From Candidatus Gastranaerophilales bacterium (GTDB taxonomy: Bacteria > Cyanobacteriota > Vampirovibrionia > Gastranaerophilales > Gastranaerophilaceae): DNA of 64,000 bases. The notes beneath the pieces were generated by a model. It did no database searches, was not told where the DNA came from, and worked only from the letters and a program-made list of their open reading frames with translations. The stretch lies in the NCBI GenBank assembly GCA_944326685.1, contig CALVEV010000001.1:1-64000 (forward strand), read 5' to 3'. The first letter of the stretch is position 1, and every line of letters starts with the position of its first letter. Positions 42,177 through 49,818 of this stretch are shown one piece after another. Position numbers and translations under genes: made by a program.

Positions 42177-42749
42177 ATGAAAAAATATCCAATACTAATA
42201 TTATCTTTTTTATTAACATCATCTATTTCTTTTGCCGATTTTATTCAATTTGGAATGCCATATTATCCATATAATGATTGGGCATATAGAAATAGTATGA
42301 ATAGAGAAATTAATGAAACTATTAATGAAATGAATAGAACAAACAGTTGGGAAAATCCTTATGCCGATAATGACAGAGGACTTATTTCAAATTTCTTTAA
42401 GAAAAAAAATTATGATGACAAATATTCTAGAGGGAAAATGGATGAAGCTGATATTGAATATTTGTTATCTAAAATGGAGAACAAAAGATTTGGACAAACT
42501 TATTCTAATTTAGATATCGATAATCGATTAGATAGACTTGATTCTCAAATGTTTGGAGCAATACAATCAGGGGATTATAAAACGAGATTAAATCGACTTA
42601 AACATGCATTTGCTGCAGAATCATCCAGAAGCTACAAAACTAAAACAAGCAAACTAAACAATTTTAAAGAAATGTTCTCATCAGGATATCCAACAAGCAT
42701 TCCTGCAAGTAGTGATTATTATTCTTCATTAAATGGGATGTTCTGGTAA
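42177..42749 (+). CDS. Secreted protein of unknown function
   Basis: The 190-residue product has a signal peptide (1-20, ending SFAD). It has polar regions rich in Asn, Tyr and Arg, and two similar segments (DIEYLLSKMENKRFGQTYSNLDIDNRLDRLDSQMFG and the following KTRLNRLKHAF), which recall short repeats of the kind EKxxFGxxYxxxxxxxRLxRLExxxFG seen in some secreted proteins. I start at 42177, after GGGGG, rather than at 42129. Function unknown. Confidence 0.6.
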   Translation: MKKYPILILSFLLTSSISFADFIQFGMPYYPYNDWAYRNSMNREINETINEMNRTNSWENPYADNDRGLISNFFKKKNYDDKYSRGKMDEADIEYLLSKMENKRFGQTYSNLDIDNRLDRLDSQMFGAIQSGDYKTRLNRLKHAFAAESSRSYKTKTSKLNNFKEMFSSGYPTSIPASSDYYSSLNGMFW

Positions 42750-42763
42750 TATATAAAAAAAAT

Positions 42764-42780
42764 GGGCAGATTTTCTGCCC
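42764..42780 (-). terminator. Two-way terminator between the 42177 gene and trpB
   Basis: GGGCAGA (42764-42770) with TCTGCCC (42774-42780). The minus strand follows with A then eight T, best for trpB; the plus strand has only TTT. Confidence 0.75.
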
Positions 42781-42805
42781 TTTGGTGTTATATTATATGT
42801 GTTTT

Positions 42806-44008
42806 TTATTTTAATGGATAATTTTCCATTACAAATTCAATATCCTTATCCCCTCTACCTGATAAGTTAATAAGGATTTTTTCGCCTTTATTTATTTCTG
42901 CTAGTTTCAAACCTAAAGCTACTGCATGTGAACTTTCAAGTGCAGGTATAATTCCTTCTAACCTTGATAATTCATAAAATGCACTAATAGCTTCCATGTC
43001 AGTTATCGTTTCATAATTTACTCGTCCAATTTCCTTTAAGTAACAATGCTTTGGTCCAACTCCAGGATAATCCAGACCACTTGCAACTGAATATGCGTTT
43101 GCTATATTTCCTTCATCATCTTGTAATAATAAACATTTAAACCCATGTAAAATTCCTTCTTTACCATAAGTTAAACTTGCAGCATTTTCTCCTAATTTTT
43201 CACCTTTTCCTAAAGGCTCTGCACCATAGATTTTTACGGATTCATCATCTAAAAATCCACTAAATAAACCGATAGAGTTAGATCCCCCACCAACGCATGC
43301 AACTATATGATCAGGTAACATACCTGTCATATCAAGCATTTGTTGTCTAGCTTCGCGACCTATTATTGATTGAAAATGTTCTACCATCATTGGAAACGGA
43401 TGCGGTCCTACAACAGAACCTATTGCATAAATTGCGGTTTCATATTCTTTTGAATAAGCAATAAATGCTTCATCAACAGCTTCCTTTAAAGTTCTAGTTC
43501 CGCTTTTTACTGGAATAATATTTGCACCTAGTATTCTCATTCTATCTACATTAGGTTTTGCCTTCTCAATATCAATTTCACCCATATAGATATCACATTC
43601 CAAACCCATTAAAGCCGCTGCTGTTGCAGTTGCTACACCATGTTGTCCTGCACCTGTTTCAGCAATTATTTTTTTCTTGCCCATTCTTTTTGCAAGAAGA
43701 GCTTCTCCTAGAGAATGATTAATTTTATGAGCTCCTGTATGGTTTAAATCTTCTCTTTTTAAATAAATTTCAGCACCATATTTTTCTGATAAATTTCTAG
43801 CATGGTATACAGGGCTTGGACGTCCAACATAATTTTTTAACAAATCATTTAATTCTTGATTGAATACAGGATCATCTTTTATTGCTAAAAATGCTTCTGT
43901 TATTTTATTAAATTCAGCCTTCAAACCTTCTGGTAAAAATTGACCGCCAAATTTCCCAAAAAATCCTTCTTCTGTTGGTAATACATTATTTGTTATTTTT
44001 GTTTCCAT
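42806..44008 (-). CDS. trpB: Tryptophan synthase beta chain
   Basis: PLP enzyme joining indole and serine, 400 residues. The PLP lysine is K95 in [25 protein letters not shown] and [12 protein letters not shown] (phosphate-binding loop) are present, as is the [14 protein letters not shown] region. No trpA or other trp gene is adjacent. It lies two bases after trpR in an apparent trpR-trpB operon and is presumably repressed by tryptophan through the operators upstream. Confidence 0.96.
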   Translation of the reverse strand: METKITNNVLPTEEGFFGKFGGQFLPEGLKAEFNKITEAFLAIKDDPVFNQELNDLLKNYVGRPSPVYHARNLSEKYGAEIYLKREDLNHTGAHKINHSLGEALLAKRMGKKKIIAETGAGQHGVATATAAALMGLECDIYMGEIDIEKAKPNVDRMRILGANIIPVKSGTRTLKEAVDEAFIAYSKEYETAIYAIGSVVGPHPFPMMVEHFQSIIGREARQQMLDMTGMLPDHIVACVGGGSNSIGLFSGFLDDESVKIYGAEPLGKGEKLGENAASLTYGKEGILHGFKCLLLQDDEGNIANAYSVASGLDYPGVGPKHCYLKEIGRVNYETITDMEAISAFYELSRLEGIIPALESSHAVALGLKLAEINKGEKILINLSGRGDKDIEFVMENYPLK

Positions 44009-44010
44009 AA

Positions 44011-44274
44011 TTATTTCTCCTTTATCAATTTACTCACAATAGCGTTTTTATCTTTTAAAATCCTTGAACCTCTTGTTACTTTGCAAAGACTAACATTAAG
44101 TTCTTTTGCAATATCTCTTTGGGTTCTACCATCAGACAGCATTTTCAAGATACGCCATCGTTTTGATAAAGTTTCAACTTCTGCAGGTGTAAGTATTTCT
44201 GTTAAAAAATTAAACACATCTACTTCAGAATTAATATTATTAATAAGTTTTGATATTTCTTGTATACTATTCAT
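44011..44274 (-). CDS. trpR: Trp operon repressor family protein
   Basis: The 87-residue protein matches the TrpR/YerC family: [49 protein letters not shown] aligns with E. coli TrpR from [20 protein letters not shown] to ATITRGSNSLK, covering the helix-turn-helix. Being directly before trpB makes a tryptophan repressor role likely, though YerC-like relatives without tryptophan binding exist. It probably controls its own operon by the two 20-bp palindromes at 44285-44340. Confidence 0.85.
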   Translation of the reverse strand: MNSIQEISKLINNINSEVDVFNFLTEILTPAEVETLSKRWRILKMLSDGRTQRDIAKELNVSLCKVTRGSRILKDKNAIVSKLIKEK

Positions 44275-44284
44275 ATTTGACCTT

Positions 44285-44340
44285 TGTTTCTATTTATAGT
44301 AACAAGATAAACTAAATATTTGTTTCTGTCAATAGTAACA
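44285..44340. promoter_or_regulatory. Two palindromic operators upstream of trpR-trpB
   Basis: TGTTTCTATTTATAGTAACA (44285-44304) and TGTTTCTGTCAATAGTAACA (44321-44340) are 20-bp imperfect palindromes, 36 bp apart. Half sites TGTTTCTAT and ATAGTAACA match at 8 of 9 in the first. They fit the TrpR dimer-pair mode of binding. Confidence 0.65.
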
Positions 44341-44350
44341 CAGGTAATTT

Positions 44351-44379
44351 TTGAAATAATTTTAAAAAAATGTTACATT
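44351..44379 (+). promoter_or_regulatory. Possible promoter of rpmE
   Basis: TTGAAA (44351-44356), 17 nt, TACATT (44374-44379). The leader has a hairpin TCCAAG (44455-44460) with CTTGGA (44469-44474), a possible L31 control element. Confidence 0.35.
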
Positions 44380-44494
44380 ACTAATAGTAAGATTACATGA
44401 ACACTTGCATGGAAAAATTTTAGAGATAAAATAAAAGAAGTCGAAAATAAATTGTCCAAGTTTGGAATCTTGGATGTATAGAAAAGAGGTAACC

Positions 44495-44695
44495 ATGAAA
44501 AAGGGAATCCATCCTGATTATAAAAAAACTGTTATCAAATGTGTATGTGGTAACGAAATAGAAACAGCATCAGTAGTAGACAATCTAACAGTTGAAATTT
44601 GTAACAACTGCCACCCATTCTACACTGGTCAACAAAAAATCCTTGACTCTGAAGGTAGAGTTGAAAGATTCAAAAAACGTTACGGACAAAAATAG
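44495..44695 (+). CDS. rpmE: 50S ribosomal protein L31 (zinc-binding type)
   Basis: The 66-residue L31 starts [19 protein letters not shown] and ends FKKRYGQK. Four cysteines, C16, C18, C36 and C39, form the zinc site, so this is the zinc-containing form. I start at 44495, which has AGAGGTAACC upstream, rather than at 44462. A strong terminator follows. Confidence 0.96.
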   Translation: MKKGIHPDYKKTVIKCVCGNEIETASVVDNLTVEICNNCHPFYTGQQKILDSEGRVERFKKRYGQK

Positions 44696-44720
44696 TAACA
44701 GATTGGTTAAGATTTTACAA

Positions 44721-44755
44721 AAAAGACTTGAGATCAAATTCTCAAGTCTTTTTAT
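44721..44755 (+). terminator. Terminator of rpmE
   Basis: AAAAGACTTGAG (44721-44732) pairs with CTCAAGTCTTTT (44741-44752), loop of 8, followed by T. Confidence 0.9.
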
Positions 44756-44805
44756 ATTTTGTAATATTTTAGCAATACAAAAAAAAATAAATACTTATAT
44801 ATAAT

Positions 44806-45477
44806 ATGGGAATTATTAAAGTATTAAATCAAAAAACAAATACTATCTTGAAGAACAAACTTGTTCATAATAAACCAAGAAAACAATTTATAAATCTAAA
44901 TAGAATAGATAAAACACCTCCGACAGATACTGTTGAATTAACAGTTAATAAAGATACATTAAAAAAAATAAAGGATATTGCACCCAAAACAACTAACTAT
45001 TCAAATGAAGCTATAAATGTATCAACTCTCTCTGACGGAAAATATTATAATATATGTGTAAACAAAGGTAAAAATGTTGCATCCTCAAGCTGTCATATTG
45101 ATACTTATTTTGACGATGAAGTAATTTTCCCCAAAGAATATACCAATAATGATGGAAATATTACAGGCTTATACGTTACTAACGTAGTAAGTACAGGAGG
45201 AGGAATGGGTACAGAAGCAATGAAACAAACTGTACTACTTAGTCAAAAATTAGGACAAAAAGGAAAAGTCTTTTTAGAAGCAGCTATTCTTGATAAAACC
45301 AAAGGTTCACCTGTCCCATTTTATACAAAATTAGGTTTTTTACCTGTAGATAAATCACTAACACAAGAAATACAAAAAGGTATGGAAAGTTTAGCAAATA
45401 CTGGTAAATATACAGGACCAACAACTGCAGTTATGTATTTACCTTTAGATAGAGTTAATTCATTACTCGCTAAATAA
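44806..45477 (+). CDS. GNAT-fold-like protein with basic N-terminal extension
   Basis: The 223-residue protein has a weak N-acetyltransferase pattern: ITGLYVTNVVSTGGGMGTEAMKQTVLLSQK (119-148) resembles the acetyl-CoA-binding strand-loop-helix (motif A, V..xxGGMGT), and SPVPFYTKLGFLPVD (168-182) resembles motif B. The first about 65 residues are basic and disordered. No ribosome site is seen and TATAAT (44800-44805) abuts the ATG, so the annotated start is unsure. Substrate unknown. The assignment to the GNAT superfamily is tentative. Confidence 0.5.
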   Translation: MGIIKVLNQKTNTILKNKLVHNKPRKQFINLNRIDKTPPTDTVELTVNKDTLKKIKDIAPKTTNYSNEAINVSTLSDGKYYNICVNKGKNVASSSCHIDTYFDDEVIFPKEYTNNDGNITGLYVTNVVSTGGGMGTEAMKQTVLLSQKLGQKGKVFLEAAILDKTKGSPVPFYTKLGFLPVDKSLTQEIQKGMESLANTGKYTGPTTAVMYLPLDRVNSLLAK

Positions 45478-45546
45478 TTCTCTTAATAATTTTACATATC
45501 CTCTTTTTCTTGTTAATATAGTTAAAAGACAAAGAGGGGGTAGGAT

Positions 45547-46257
45547 ATGGAAAATAGTAACAAGCCACAGGTTAAATTAATTGCAAAACCAGATAATTTA
45601 TTGAGAACAATTTATACAGCTTGTAGAACTTGTTATAGTGCTGATTCTCCATTAAATATTTTTGATTGTGATGCTGATGAAGAAAAAATGCTTAAATTAA
45701 TAAGCAGAGTTGTTTCATCAGGTCATTATTCAACAATTGAACATATACAAGTTAGTTTTGCAATCTCTAATGTTTCAAGAGCTTGTACACACCAACTTGT
45801 AAGACATCGCCATATGTCTTTTTCTCAAAAATCTCAAAGATATGTTAAAGAAAAAGGTCAATTTGACTATATTATCCCTCCAACTATTGATAGAAACCCT
45901 GAATTGAAAGCTAAGTTTGAAGAATTTATGGGTGAAATTTCTAAGAAATATCTTGAATTTACTGAAGCTGGTATTCCTGCTGAAGATGCAAGATTTGTTC
46001 TTCCAAATGCAACTGCAAGCTCAATGGTTGCATCTTTGAACTTAAGAGAACTTATTCACCTTGCTAATTTAAGATTATGTACAAGAGCTCAATATGAAAT
46101 TCGTCTTTTAGTAAAAGCTATGTGTGATGAATTAGTGAAAGAGGAGCCTTGGTTAAAAGATTATCTTGTTCCAAAATGTGAAAGATTAGGATTCTGTGAC
46201 GAAGATAAATGTTGTGGCAGAATGCCTAGAAAAGAGGAAGTTTTGAATGTTAAATAA
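45547..46257 (+). CDS. thyX: FAD-dependent thymidylate synthase
   Basis: Makes dTMP from dUMP with methylene-THF and FAD/NADPH, 236 residues. The ThyX motif RHRHMSFSQKSQR spans 86-98 (RHRx5SxxSQR form). FVLPNATASSM and LRELIHLANLRLCTRAQYEIR complete the fold. AGAGGGGG lies 7 nt before the ATG. A Cys-rich end (CDEDKCCG) is unusual, with three Cys in eight residues. It overlaps the next gene by 11 bp. Confidence 0.95.
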   Translation: MENSNKPQVKLIAKPDNLLRTIYTACRTCYSADSPLNIFDCDADEEKMLKLISRVVSSGHYSTIEHIQVSFAISNVSRACTHQLVRHRHMSFSQKSQRYVKEKGQFDYIIPPTIDRNPELKAKFEEFMGEISKKYLEFTEAGIPAEDARFVLPNATASSMVASLNLRELIHLANLRLCTRAQYEIRLLVKAMCDELVKEEPWLKDYLVPKCERLGFCDEDKCCGRMPRKEEVLNVK

Positions 46258-47365
46258 AACAAAATACAAATTGTATATTTGTTTTAGCTTAGTAACAATT
46301 TTATTTATAACGACTCTGTTTGTATTTAAGCCTGTTATAAAAATGGCTGAATTATATACTCTGTTTGCAAGAGTATCTCCTGATACATTAAAACCTGTAT
46401 TAGATTTTGGAAATGCTAATTTTATCCTGCCCACAGCTGTTCCAATCATGCCTAATGTTAATTTTTCTAATTATCCATTAATTCTAGATTTAGGATTATG
46501 TTTTTGGGGAGTATTTTTAATTAGTTTATTTTTATTTATTATTCCAAATGTTTTTATAAGCACATCTCTTTCATTAATTGTTATATTTACTTTTGCACTT
46601 GGTGCAATTTTTATGAGTAGAATTCATAATGTTTGGATTCCCATTGTATGGCCTTTATTAATCCAATTATTTATATTCACAATTATGCTTTCTGCAAGAG
46701 TTTACTTAAAACAAAGCAAATTAATAAACTCAATTAAAATATTTGGTTATGATATAAATTTATTTCCAAATTCAATACCATTTATAAAAAATATTGTTCA
46801 ACAACCTAAAAAAACTGATATAACAATGGCTTATTTTAAAATTAAAATACCACAAGCATATATGGATGAAATCTATTCAAATTCTATAGTATATAAAGTT
46901 AATGAATATTTTAAAGTTGTTATAGATGGTTGCTTAAAACACTCAGGCATTATTGATAAAACAAGTAATAATATTATCCAATGTTATTGGATTGGAAACA
47001 ACCATGCTTTAGATGCACTAAAAGCAACGATAGAAATAAATGATATTCTCAAAACTAAACAAGATAATATCAAAGTATCATGTGGTATTGCGACAGACAA
47101 ATCTATTTTTGCTATTTTAGGCTCTCATAATTTTTCGAACTATACTGTATTAGGTAATGTTACAGAAGTTGCAATAAGGCTTGAAAATGCCTGCATATTC
47201 CATAATTCTAGCATTTTAGTATCAAATAATACGTATAAGTTATTAAAAGATAAAATTATGTTCAAGCATAAAGGAATGGCTAATATAAATGGATTCAAAT
47301 CACAAGTAGATTTTTATGAACCTATTCATTTTATAAATAATAAAAAGGAATACCATAATGATTAA
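46247..47365 (+). CDS. Membrane protein with degenerate class III cyclase domain
   Basis: The 372-residue protein has TM segments at about 9-27, 84-103, 109-130 and 133-152, as in CHASE2-type adenylate cyclases, but the extracellular domain is very short. The C-terminal half keeps KVSCGIATDKSIFAILGSHNFSNYTVLGNVTEVAIRLENAC, which resembles the GIhtG....G..G.....dYt.iG..VN.aaRLe part of class III cyclases. The N-terminal metal-binding FxDIxGFT part is not present, so it is probably not an active cyclase. It overlaps thyX by 11 bp and the RqcH-like gene by 8 bp. Confidence 0.65.
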   Translation: MLNKTKYKLYICFSLVTILFITTLFVFKPVIKMAELYTLFARVSPDTLKPVLDFGNANFILPTAVPIMPNVNFSNYPLILDLGLCFWGVFLISLFLFIIPNVFISTSLSLIVIFTFALGAIFMSRIHNVWIPIVWPLLIQLFIFTIMLSARVYLKQSKLINSIKIFGYDINLFPNSIPFIKNIVQQPKKTDITMAYFKIKIPQAYMDEIYSNSIVYKVNEYFKVVIDGCLKHSGIIDKTSNNIIQCYWIGNNHALDALKATIEINDILKTKQDNIKVSCGIATDKSIFAILGSHNFSNYTVLGNVTEVAIRLENACIFHNSSILVSNNTYKLLKDKIMFKHKGMANINGFKSQVDFYEPIHFINNKKEYHND

Positions 47366-48965
47366 TTTTGATTATCTTACTCTTGTAGCTTTTTTAGAAG
47401 AAAATATTGATTTTTTAATAGGTTCAAGATTGCAAAAAATCCAACAACCGACAAGACGTGATTTTATTTTTTCTTTTAGAAATTTATCCGAATCGAAAAA
47501 ATTATATATAAATATTAATCCATCACTATTTCATCTATGTTTTGTAACAGAAGAAAGTTTAAAAAAACGTGATATTACATTCCCTAAACAACCACCTATG
47601 TTTTGTATGCTATTAAGAAAGTATATAGAAAGTGCTAAAGTATTAGATGTAAGAGTTCCTCATTATGAAAGAATTTTAGAAATAGATTTTAAATCATCGA
47701 ATGAATTTGACGAAAATATAAATTTAACACTTGCAATCGAAATGATGGGTAAATATTCTAATATAATTCTTTATAATTCTGATACCAAAATTATATTAGG
47801 CTGTGCTCATAATGTAGGTGCAGAAAAAAGTAGAGAAAGAGAGGTCTCAGGCACTTTACCATATATTTACCCCCCAAAACAAGGTTATAAGACAGATATT
47901 TTAAGATACAATGGAGAAATTAATTATGATACATTAAACCAAAACTTTTTAGGAATATCTAAAAGTTTTGAAGAAATGGTCAAAGGTTTACCTTTAGAAA
48001 AAATAAAGGATTATATAGAAGGTTGGGGGAAATGTAAGATTACACCTGCAATAGATGGTGATAAATATTGTATTTATTCAGAGCTTCTTGATAATCCTAT
48101 GATACAAGATAGTGTGTCTTCAATGATTGATAATTATTATTCCAATATTCAAGAAAAAACAATTTTTAAACAATTATTCCTAAAGCTTAAAAATATAGTA
48201 AATGCAAAATATAAAAAAGTCTCAAACAGTTTGAAAAAAATTAATTATCAAATATCTAAAAAAGATAAAGGTGAGATGTATAAAAAATATGGAGATTTAA
48301 TTTTATCCAACATATACAATGGTGAAGATTATTCTTCTGAAATAAAAGTTACAGATTGGGAAACAGGTGAAGAAATAAAAATTCAATTAGATGATACAAA
48401 AACATTAAAAGAAAATTCACAAAGATATTATAAATTATTTGCAAAGTCAAAAGATTCAAGAGGGAAATTAGAAGAATTACAGCTTGAATTATATAATGAA
48501 AAAAGTTATCTTGAACAAATTATTTATACTATTGATAATGCCGATAGCTTGGCAGTATTAAGAGATATTGAACATGAAATATCAGATAACAACAAAAAAC
48601 AAGAAAAGAAACCAGATGATTCAGAAATTGAAACAACTGAAATCAACGGATTTAAAGTTTATATAGGTAAAAATAATCGCCAAAATGATTTGATAGTATC
48701 AAAAATATCAAGAGGTGAGGACTATTGGTTCCATACTCAAAATACCCCAGGGTCTCATATATTACTAAAGGTACCTGATTCTAATGAACCTGATGAGAAA
48801 ACTATATATGAATGTTGTAAATTAGCAAAAAAATATTCCTCAGCAAAAGATTCTACAAAAGTTGGTGTTATTTATACTAAGCGTAAATTCTTAAAGAAAC
48901 CACCTGCAGCGAATTTGGGTTACGTAACATACAAAAATGAAAAAGAAATAATAGTTTCAGAATAA
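47358..48965 (+). CDS. rqcH: RqcH/NFACT family protein
   Basis: The 535-residue NFACT protein binds stalled 50S-peptidyl-tRNA complexes in ribosome quality control and is also annotated fibronectin-binding protein (FbpA). It has the NFACT-N domain (1-180; GSRLQKIQQP, FRNLSESKKLYININPSLFH), a HhH/coiled-coil middle, and NFACT-R (about 432-530) with INGFKVYIGKNNRQNDLIVSK and FHTQNTPGSHILLK. The start gives MINFDYLTLVAFLEEN, typical. A terminator follows the stop. Confidence 0.92.
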   Translation: MINFDYLTLVAFLEENIDFLIGSRLQKIQQPTRRDFIFSFRNLSESKKLYININPSLFHLCFVTEESLKKRDITFPKQPPMFCMLLRKYIESAKVLDVRVPHYERILEIDFKSSNEFDENINLTLAIEMMGKYSNIILYNSDTKIILGCAHNVGAEKSREREVSGTLPYIYPPKQGYKTDILRYNGEINYDTLNQNFLGISKSFEEMVKGLPLEKIKDYIEGWGKCKITPAIDGDKYCIYSELLDNPMIQDSVSSMIDNYYSNIQEKTIFKQLFLKLKNIVNAKYKKVSNSLKKINYQISKKDKGEMYKKYGDLILSNIYNGEDYSSEIKVTDWETGEEIKIQLDDTKTLKENSQRYYKLFAKSKDSRGKLEELQLELYNEKSYLEQIIYTIDNADSLAVLRDIEHEISDNNKKQEKKPDDSEIETTEINGFKVYIGKNNRQNDLIVSKISRGEDYWFHTQNTPGSHILLKVPDSNEPDEKTIYECCKLAKKYSSAKDSTKVGVIYTKRKFLKKPPAANLGYVTYKNEKEIIVSE

Positions 48966-48966
48966 A

Positions 48967-49000
48967 AAATAAGGTCAACCTTTTCAGATTGACCTTATTT
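48967..49000. terminator. Two-way terminator between rqcH-like and rpsT
   Basis: AAATAAGGTCAA (48967-48978) pairs with TTGACCTTATTT (48989-49000). It is symmetric with A and T runs, so it can serve both convergent genes. Confidence 0.8.
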
Positions 49001-49014
49001 TATTTAAGCATTTA

Positions 49015-49281
49015 TTACTTAGCTAATTTTTTAATAGCAAGAGTTAATCTTGATTTTTTTCTAGCAGCAGTATTTTTGTGTAAAATACCTTTAGAAACAG
49101 CTTTGTCACAAAGTTGATAAACTTTAGATAAAGCAGAATTTAAAGCTTCTTTATCTTCACCATTTGCAAGTTCTAAAGCTTTTTTAGTTGCAGTTTTGAT
49201 AGAAGATTTGAAAGCTACGTTTCTTTGTCTGTTAGCTTCTGCGATTAATACTCTTTTTTTAGCTGACTTAATATTTGCCAT
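49015..49281 (-). CDS. rpsT: 30S ribosomal protein S20
   Basis: The 88-residue S20 reads MANIKSAKKRVLIAEANRQRN at its start and ends KSRLTLAIKKLAK. AAAGGTG lies 8 nt upstream of the ATG. Confidence 0.96.
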   Translation of the reverse strand: MANIKSAKKRVLIAEANRQRNVAFKSSIKTATKKALELANGEDKEALNSALSKVYQLCDKAVSKGILHKNTAARKKSRLTLAIKKLAK

Positions 49282-49353
49282 TGTTTTTCACCTTTCTATA
49301 TTGTACTGAGTTAAAACGTTTAATGACGACGTCAACTCATTGGTGAGGATGTG

Positions 49354-49382
49354 AGTATAATTATTTTAACTCAAAAAAACAA
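49354..49382 (-). promoter_or_regulatory. Promoter of rpsT
   Basis: On the minus strand TTGTTT (49377-49382), 17 nt, TATACT (49354-49359). A 9-bp inverted repeat GAGTTAAAA/TTTTAACTC flanks this region, but one arm would lie upstream of the transcription start. Confidence 0.5.
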
Positions 49383-49407
49383 ATTACAACAGAAAAATTA
49401 AGAAAAC

Positions 49408-49686
49408 TTAAGCAATAGTATTAAGTTTATGTTGTTGTTTCATTTCTTGTTTCATTTTAGCTTCGCATTGTTTTTTCCATGCAGAAGCAACTTGATACAT
49501 AAATTTGCTCTTAGCAGCAGAAACACTATTTTTAACATCTTGTTGATGTAAGGCATTGAATGAAGTTTCACCAGCACGAGAAGCTCTAATCATACTAAGA
49601 TTATTTTGATTATTCTGCATCATAACCATGCCTGCATTATGTTGCATTGCGATTGCTCTAAATGATGAAATTGCTGAAACTAACAT
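49408..49686 (-). CDS. Small Met/Gln-rich helical protein of unknown function
   Basis: The 92-residue protein, unrecognised, is helical and rich in Met, Gln, Asn and Ala, with a C-terminal KKQCEAKMKQEMKQQHKL. The N-terminus is mildly amphipathic (MLVSAISSFRAIAMQHNAGMVMM). There is no signal peptide cleavage motif. It lies between rpsT and the giant gene. A similar SAxSxFR opening is seen in other small proteins here (31211 starts SLAVSAIQASG), but I cannot show homology. Confidence 0.55.
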   Translation of the reverse strand: MLVSAISSFRAIAMQHNAGMVMMQNNQNNLSMIRASRAGETSFNALHQQDVKNSVSAAKSKFMYQVASAWKKQCEAKMKQEMKQQHKLNTIA

Positions 49687-49818
49687 ATAAATATACCCTT
49701 CACGTGCCTAAAATTGTACCACATAATTAATATTTTAGCAACTAGCTAGGCTACTAATTTTAATTTTTGTTACTAATAATTTTATAATATTTCAAAATAA
49801 CACGTAAAATAAATTAAA

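Noticed and set aside
49304-49380. Autoregulatory hairpin in the rpsT leader
   Set aside because: One arm of the 9-bp inverted repeat overlaps the -35/-10 spacer of the best promoter, so it would not be in the RNA.
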